The notes beneath the pieces were generated by a model. It worked only from the letters and a program-made list of their open reading frames with translations. It did no database searches and was not told the DNA's origin. A stretch of 8,525 nt of DNA from an uncultured Sphingosinicella sp. (lineage in GTDB: Bacteria > Pseudomonadota > Alphaproteobacteria > Sphingomonadales > Sphingomonadaceae). Below, in pieces: positions 6,381 to 8,525 of this stretch. Where the stretch lies: assembly GCA_946886275.1 (NCBI GenBank), contig CAMPIH010000099.1, positions 1 through 8,525 of the forward strand. Reading direction: 5' to 3'. Made by a program: the position numbers and the translations under genes. Within the stretch, counting starts at the first letter, position 1. Every line of letters starts with the position of its first letter.

Positions 6381-7136
6381 ATGTCCGACCTTCCCGAGCC
6401 TGTCCCCGCGGCGACCCTGGTTCTGATGCGCGAGGCGAAGTCGGGGCCGCCGCAATTGCTGGTGATGGAACGGACCGGCCACATGGCCTTCGCCGCCGGG
6501 GCGCTGGTCTTTCCGGGCGGCCGGATCGACGCCGAAGACCGCGAGGCGGCCGAGCTTTTTGCCGGAACAGCGGACTCGGCCGCCCGGCTCGCGGCGATCC
6601 GGGAGACGATCGAGGAGACCGGGATCGTCCCGGCCGTCGCTCCGCCGGCCGATCCTGCGCTTGCGCTGAAGCTTCGCGACGGGATTGCCCAGGGCCGGCC
6701 GCTGCTCGAACTGCTCGCGCAACACGAACTCGCCCTCGATCTGGAATCGCTGATGCCGTTCGCCCGCTGGTGCCCGAATTTCCGTGAGACCCGCCGTTTC
6801 GACACCCTCTTCTTCCTCGCCGAGGCGCCGCCTGGGGTGGCCGAGCCGACGATCAGCGAGGCCGAGGCGGTCCGCGCCTTCTGGGCGAGCGCCGCCGACA
6901 TCCTCGCCGAGATCGATTCGGGTCGCGCCCACGCCATCTTCCCGACCCGCCGCAACCTCGAGCGGCTGGCGCGCTTCGGCTCGATCGAGGAGGCGCGCGC
7001 CGACGCCGCCCGCCATCCGGTCAGCCGGATCACGCCCTGGGTCGAGGACCGAGATGGCGCGCCCCATGTCTGCATCCCCGACAATATCGGCTATCCGGTC
7101 ACGTCGGAGCCGCTGGAAACCGCCCGAAGGCGTTGA
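6381..7136 (+). CDS. Nudix hydrolase, NUDT19/NUDT7-like (probable nucleotide or CoA diphosphatase)
   Basis: This 251-residue cytoplasmic protein should cleave a nucleoside diphosphate linked to another moiety, using Mg2+ or Mn2+. The Nudix box is split. F-P-G46-G-R-I-D-A-E52 supplies the G-x5-E half, and R74-E-T-I-E78-E79-T-G81 supplies the R-E-x2-E-E-x-G half, with about 14 extra residues between them. Such insertions are known in NUDT19-like proteins, which include CoA and acyl-CoA diphosphatases. The C-terminal half (F-W-A-S near 173-176, then a helical L-E-R-L-A-R-F segment) also fits that type. ATG 6381 is preceded only by a weak AGG. The next gene follows after 6 bases, so the two are probably co-transcribed. 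The CoA assignment is inference from family resemblance. The Nudix call itself is firm. Confidence 0.88.
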   Translation: MSDLPEPVPAATLVLMREAKSGPPQLLVMERTGHMAFAAGALVFPGGRIDAEDREAAELFAGTADSAARLAAIRETIEETGIVPAVAPPADPALALKLRDGIAQGRPLLELLAQHELALDLESLMPFARWCPNFRETRRFDTLFFLAEAPPGVAEPTISEAEAVRAFWASAADILAEIDSGRAHAIFPTRRNLERLARFGSIEEARADAARHPVSRITPWVEDRDGAPHVCIPDNIGYPVTSEPLETARRR

Positions 7137-7142
7137 GCGGTC

Positions 7143-7880
7143 ATGAGGCGAGTCCGCCGAGCCATCACGACGACCCTGTTCCTGGGCCTGCTCGGCCTGG
7201 GTGGGCTCCTCCTCTACGGTCACGCGCGAAGCCATCCCGAGGACATGCCCTGGACCCCGCTCGATCTCAGTCAGCCGGTCGGTGCCTTCACCGGACGGAA
7301 GCTGGCCGATCTCGCCGACGAAGGGACGCTGTGCCGCTCGCTTCTCGACCAGGCGGGAGTCGCCTTCACGGCGCTGCCGGAGCGGACGGGCGAGAACGGC
7401 CAGTGCGGCTACCGTGATGCCGTCCGCTTCGCCGCCGACGACGGCGCACTTCGGATCGGCTATCGCCCCAACGATCTCGGCACCAATTGCGCGGTCGCGG
7501 CGGGGCTGGCGCTGTGGGAATGGCATGTCGTCCAGCCCGCGGCGATCCGCTATTTCGGCCAGGAAGTGACCGCCGTCGACCACCTTGGAAGCTATAGCTG
7601 CCGGCGGATCTACGGCCGCAGCGAGGGCGCGTGGAGCGAGCATTCGACCGCCAATGCGGTCGACATTGCCGGCTTCCGGCTCGCCGACGGCACCAGGATC
7701 AGCGTTCTTCGGGACTGGACGGGTTCGGACGAGGAGGCGGCCTTCCTCCGCGATGTCCGCGACGGCGCCTGCGATCTCTTCTCGACCGTGCTGTCACCCG
7801 ATTACAACCAGGCCCATCGCGACCATTTCCACTTCGACCAGGCCCAGCGCGGCAGCTTCGGCTGGCGCGGCTGCCGTTGA
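7143..7880 (+). CDS. Extensin-like C-terminal domain protein (M15 peptidase fold), membrane-anchored
   Basis: This 245-residue protein has a basic start (M-R-R-V-R-R) and one hydrophobic segment at about 8-25, an uncleaved anchor or signal that places the rest in the periplasm. The domain matches the bacterial extensin-like family: S150-Y-S-C-R153-R, S-E-H167 ... A-V-D174-I-A-G-F, and D227-H228-F-H230-F-D. The H...D and final HxH pattern is that of the M15/D-Ala-D-Ala carboxypeptidase zinc site, so a peptidoglycan-trimming role is plausible, although the family's activity is poorly known. The six cysteines (64, 88, 116, 153, 210, 244) could form three disulfides, fitting an oxidising compartment. 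ATG 7143 follows the Nudix stop by 6 bases, with GAGCGG just upstream. It ends 6 bases from the convergent dioxygenase stop. Confidence 0.88.
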   Translation: MRRVRRAITTTLFLGLLGLGGLLLYGHARSHPEDMPWTPLDLSQPVGAFTGRKLADLADEGTLCRSLLDQAGVAFTALPERTGENGQCGYRDAVRFAADDGALRIGYRPNDLGTNCAVAAGLALWEWHVVQPAAIRYFGQEVTAVDHLGSYSCRRIYGRSEGAWSEHSTANAVDIAGFRLADGTRISVLRDWTGSDEEAAFLRDVRDGACDLFSTVLSPDYNQAHRDHFHFDQAQRGSFGWRGCR

Positions 7881-7886
7881 CGCGTC

Positions 7887-8525
7887 TCAGCCGTAGGGCA
7901 GCTTCACGTCCCATCGATAGGCGCTCGCGGCGGCTCCGGCCTCGACCGGGTTCGAGGGTCGGGCGACGAGCAGCGAGTCTTCGGCGATCTGCTCGAGCGC
8001 ATTTTCTGCCTCGCCGGGGAAATACATCTGGGTCGTCAGCCGCGCCCTTCGAGTCGTGATGTCGAAATGGATGTGGCGCGGCCTCGGTCTGCCGCCGAAC
8101 GCATAGACGCCGGGGCGAATGGTTCGGATTCGATAGCGGCCCTCGCTGTCGCTGGTCAGCACCGCCGATCCCTGGAAATGCGGGTCGAGCGGCAGCTCGG
8201 CCCGCTGGTCGCCGTCATGCATGTATCGGCCGACGGCATTGGCCTGCCACAGGTCGAGCCTCGCGCCGGCGATCGGCCGGCCGTCCTGGTCCATCACCGT
8301 CCCGAAAATGTCGATCACGTCGCCGGTCGCGGTGCCGCCGCTTCCCGCCAGCCGGGTCAGGTCGGAATCCTGGTCGAGCGGCCGAGCCGGAGGATAGAAT
8401 GGCCCCAGTTCCTGCGCCGGAGTCGATCGGCCAAGCACCTCGATCAGGTCCTGCGCCAACAGGGGAGCGGCGACGCCGAGCCCCGCTCCGCCGATGATGA
8501 GATGCCGTCGTGAGATAAGAGTCAT
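7887..8525 (-). CDS. Tat-exported intradiol ring-cleavage dioxygenase-like protein
   Basis: This 212-residue protein resembles the protocatechuate 3,4-dioxygenase/catechol dioxygenase fold, which cleaves catechol rings between the two hydroxyls using Fe(III). All four expected iron ligands are present: Y101 (G-R-Y-M-H), Y141 (P-G-V-Y), H151 and H153 (R-H-I-H-F). R148, three residues before the first His, matches the conserved catalytic Arg of the family. L-G-P-F-Y-P-P at 40-46 is also typical. The N-terminus (S-R6-R7-H-L-I-I-G-G then a hydrophobic run to A-Q25) is a twin-arginine signal, so the protein probably works in the periplasm, unlike the classical cytosolic enzymes. The ATG occupies the last three bases of the window, so its ribosome site and promoter are not visible. 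No decarboxylating or muconate-pathway genes are nearby, so its substrate is open. Confidence 0.87.
   Translation of the reverse strand: MTLISRRHLIIGGAGLGVAAPLLAQDLIEVLGRSTPAQELGPFYPPARPLDQDSDLTRLAGSGGTATGDVIDIFGTVMDQDGRPIAGARLDLWQANAVGRYMHDGDQRAELPLDPHFQGSAVLTSDSEGRYRIRTIRPGVYAFGGRPRPRHIHFDITTRRARLTTQMYFPGEAENALEQIAEDSLLVARPSNPVEAGAAASAYRWDVKLPYG

Noticed and set aside
4832..6787. Very long open frame on the + strand (651 codons) opposite the amidohydrolase and running into the Nudix gene.
   Set aside because: It is rich in Arg, Asp and Gly with no domain motif, lies antisense to a gene with complete catalytic motifs, and crosses the divergent spacer. Such frames are typical shadows in GC-rich DNA.
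7878..7889. Possible bidirectional terminator between the converging extensin-like and dioxygenase genes.
   Set aside because: Only 6 bases separate the stops, and I see no stem-loop with a U-run on either strand.

Overview
This is a dense, GC-rich (estimated mid to upper 60s percent) chromosomal segment with short spacers and strong third-position G/C bias. The gene set (extensin-like M15-fold protein, NUDT19-like Nudix hydrolase, Tat-exported enzymes, a lipoprotein amidohydrolase) and protein style suggest an alphaproteobacterium, most likely a sphingomonad. That placement is inference. I see no mobile element, CRISPR array, tRNA, rRNA or phage gene.

Layout. Positions 1-66 hold the probable C-terminal tail of a + strand gene, convergent with what follows. 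From 6250 down to 73 everything is on the - strand. First come four genes joined by overlaps of 8, 4 and 4 bases: a lipoprotein amidohydrolase (6250-4868), a Tat-exported M19 dipeptidase-like protein (4875-3727), a BASS-family transporter (3730-2837) and a ketimine reductase/ornithine cyclodeaminase-family enzyme (2840-1893). After 66 bases comes a 140-residue helical protein of unknown function (1826-1404), then after 107 bases a secreted SxxK serine hydrolase (1296-73). A 130-base divergent spacer (6251-6380) separates this block from a + strand pair: Nudix hydrolase (6381-7136) and extensin-like protein (7143-7880). The + pair converges, 6 bases apart, on a Tat-exported intradiol dioxygenase (8525-7887) whose start lies exactly at the window edge.

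How the genes may work together. The four overlapping genes read as one transcription unit. Two hydrolases act outside the cytoplasm, an organic-anion importer follows, and a cytoplasmic NAD(P)H-type imine reductase comes last. The economical model is scavenging of an amide- or peptide-like compound: cleavage in the envelope, import of a carboxylate or imino acid, and reduction to an amino acid. The substrate is unknown.

The most interesting anomaly is in the M19 protein. It keeps the family fold signatures but lacks the first metal-binding motif, the bridging glutamate and a substrate histidine. The reductase carries Ser where true ornithine cyclodeaminases have the catalytic Asp. The pathway is therefore probably not ordinary dipeptide and ornithine catabolism.
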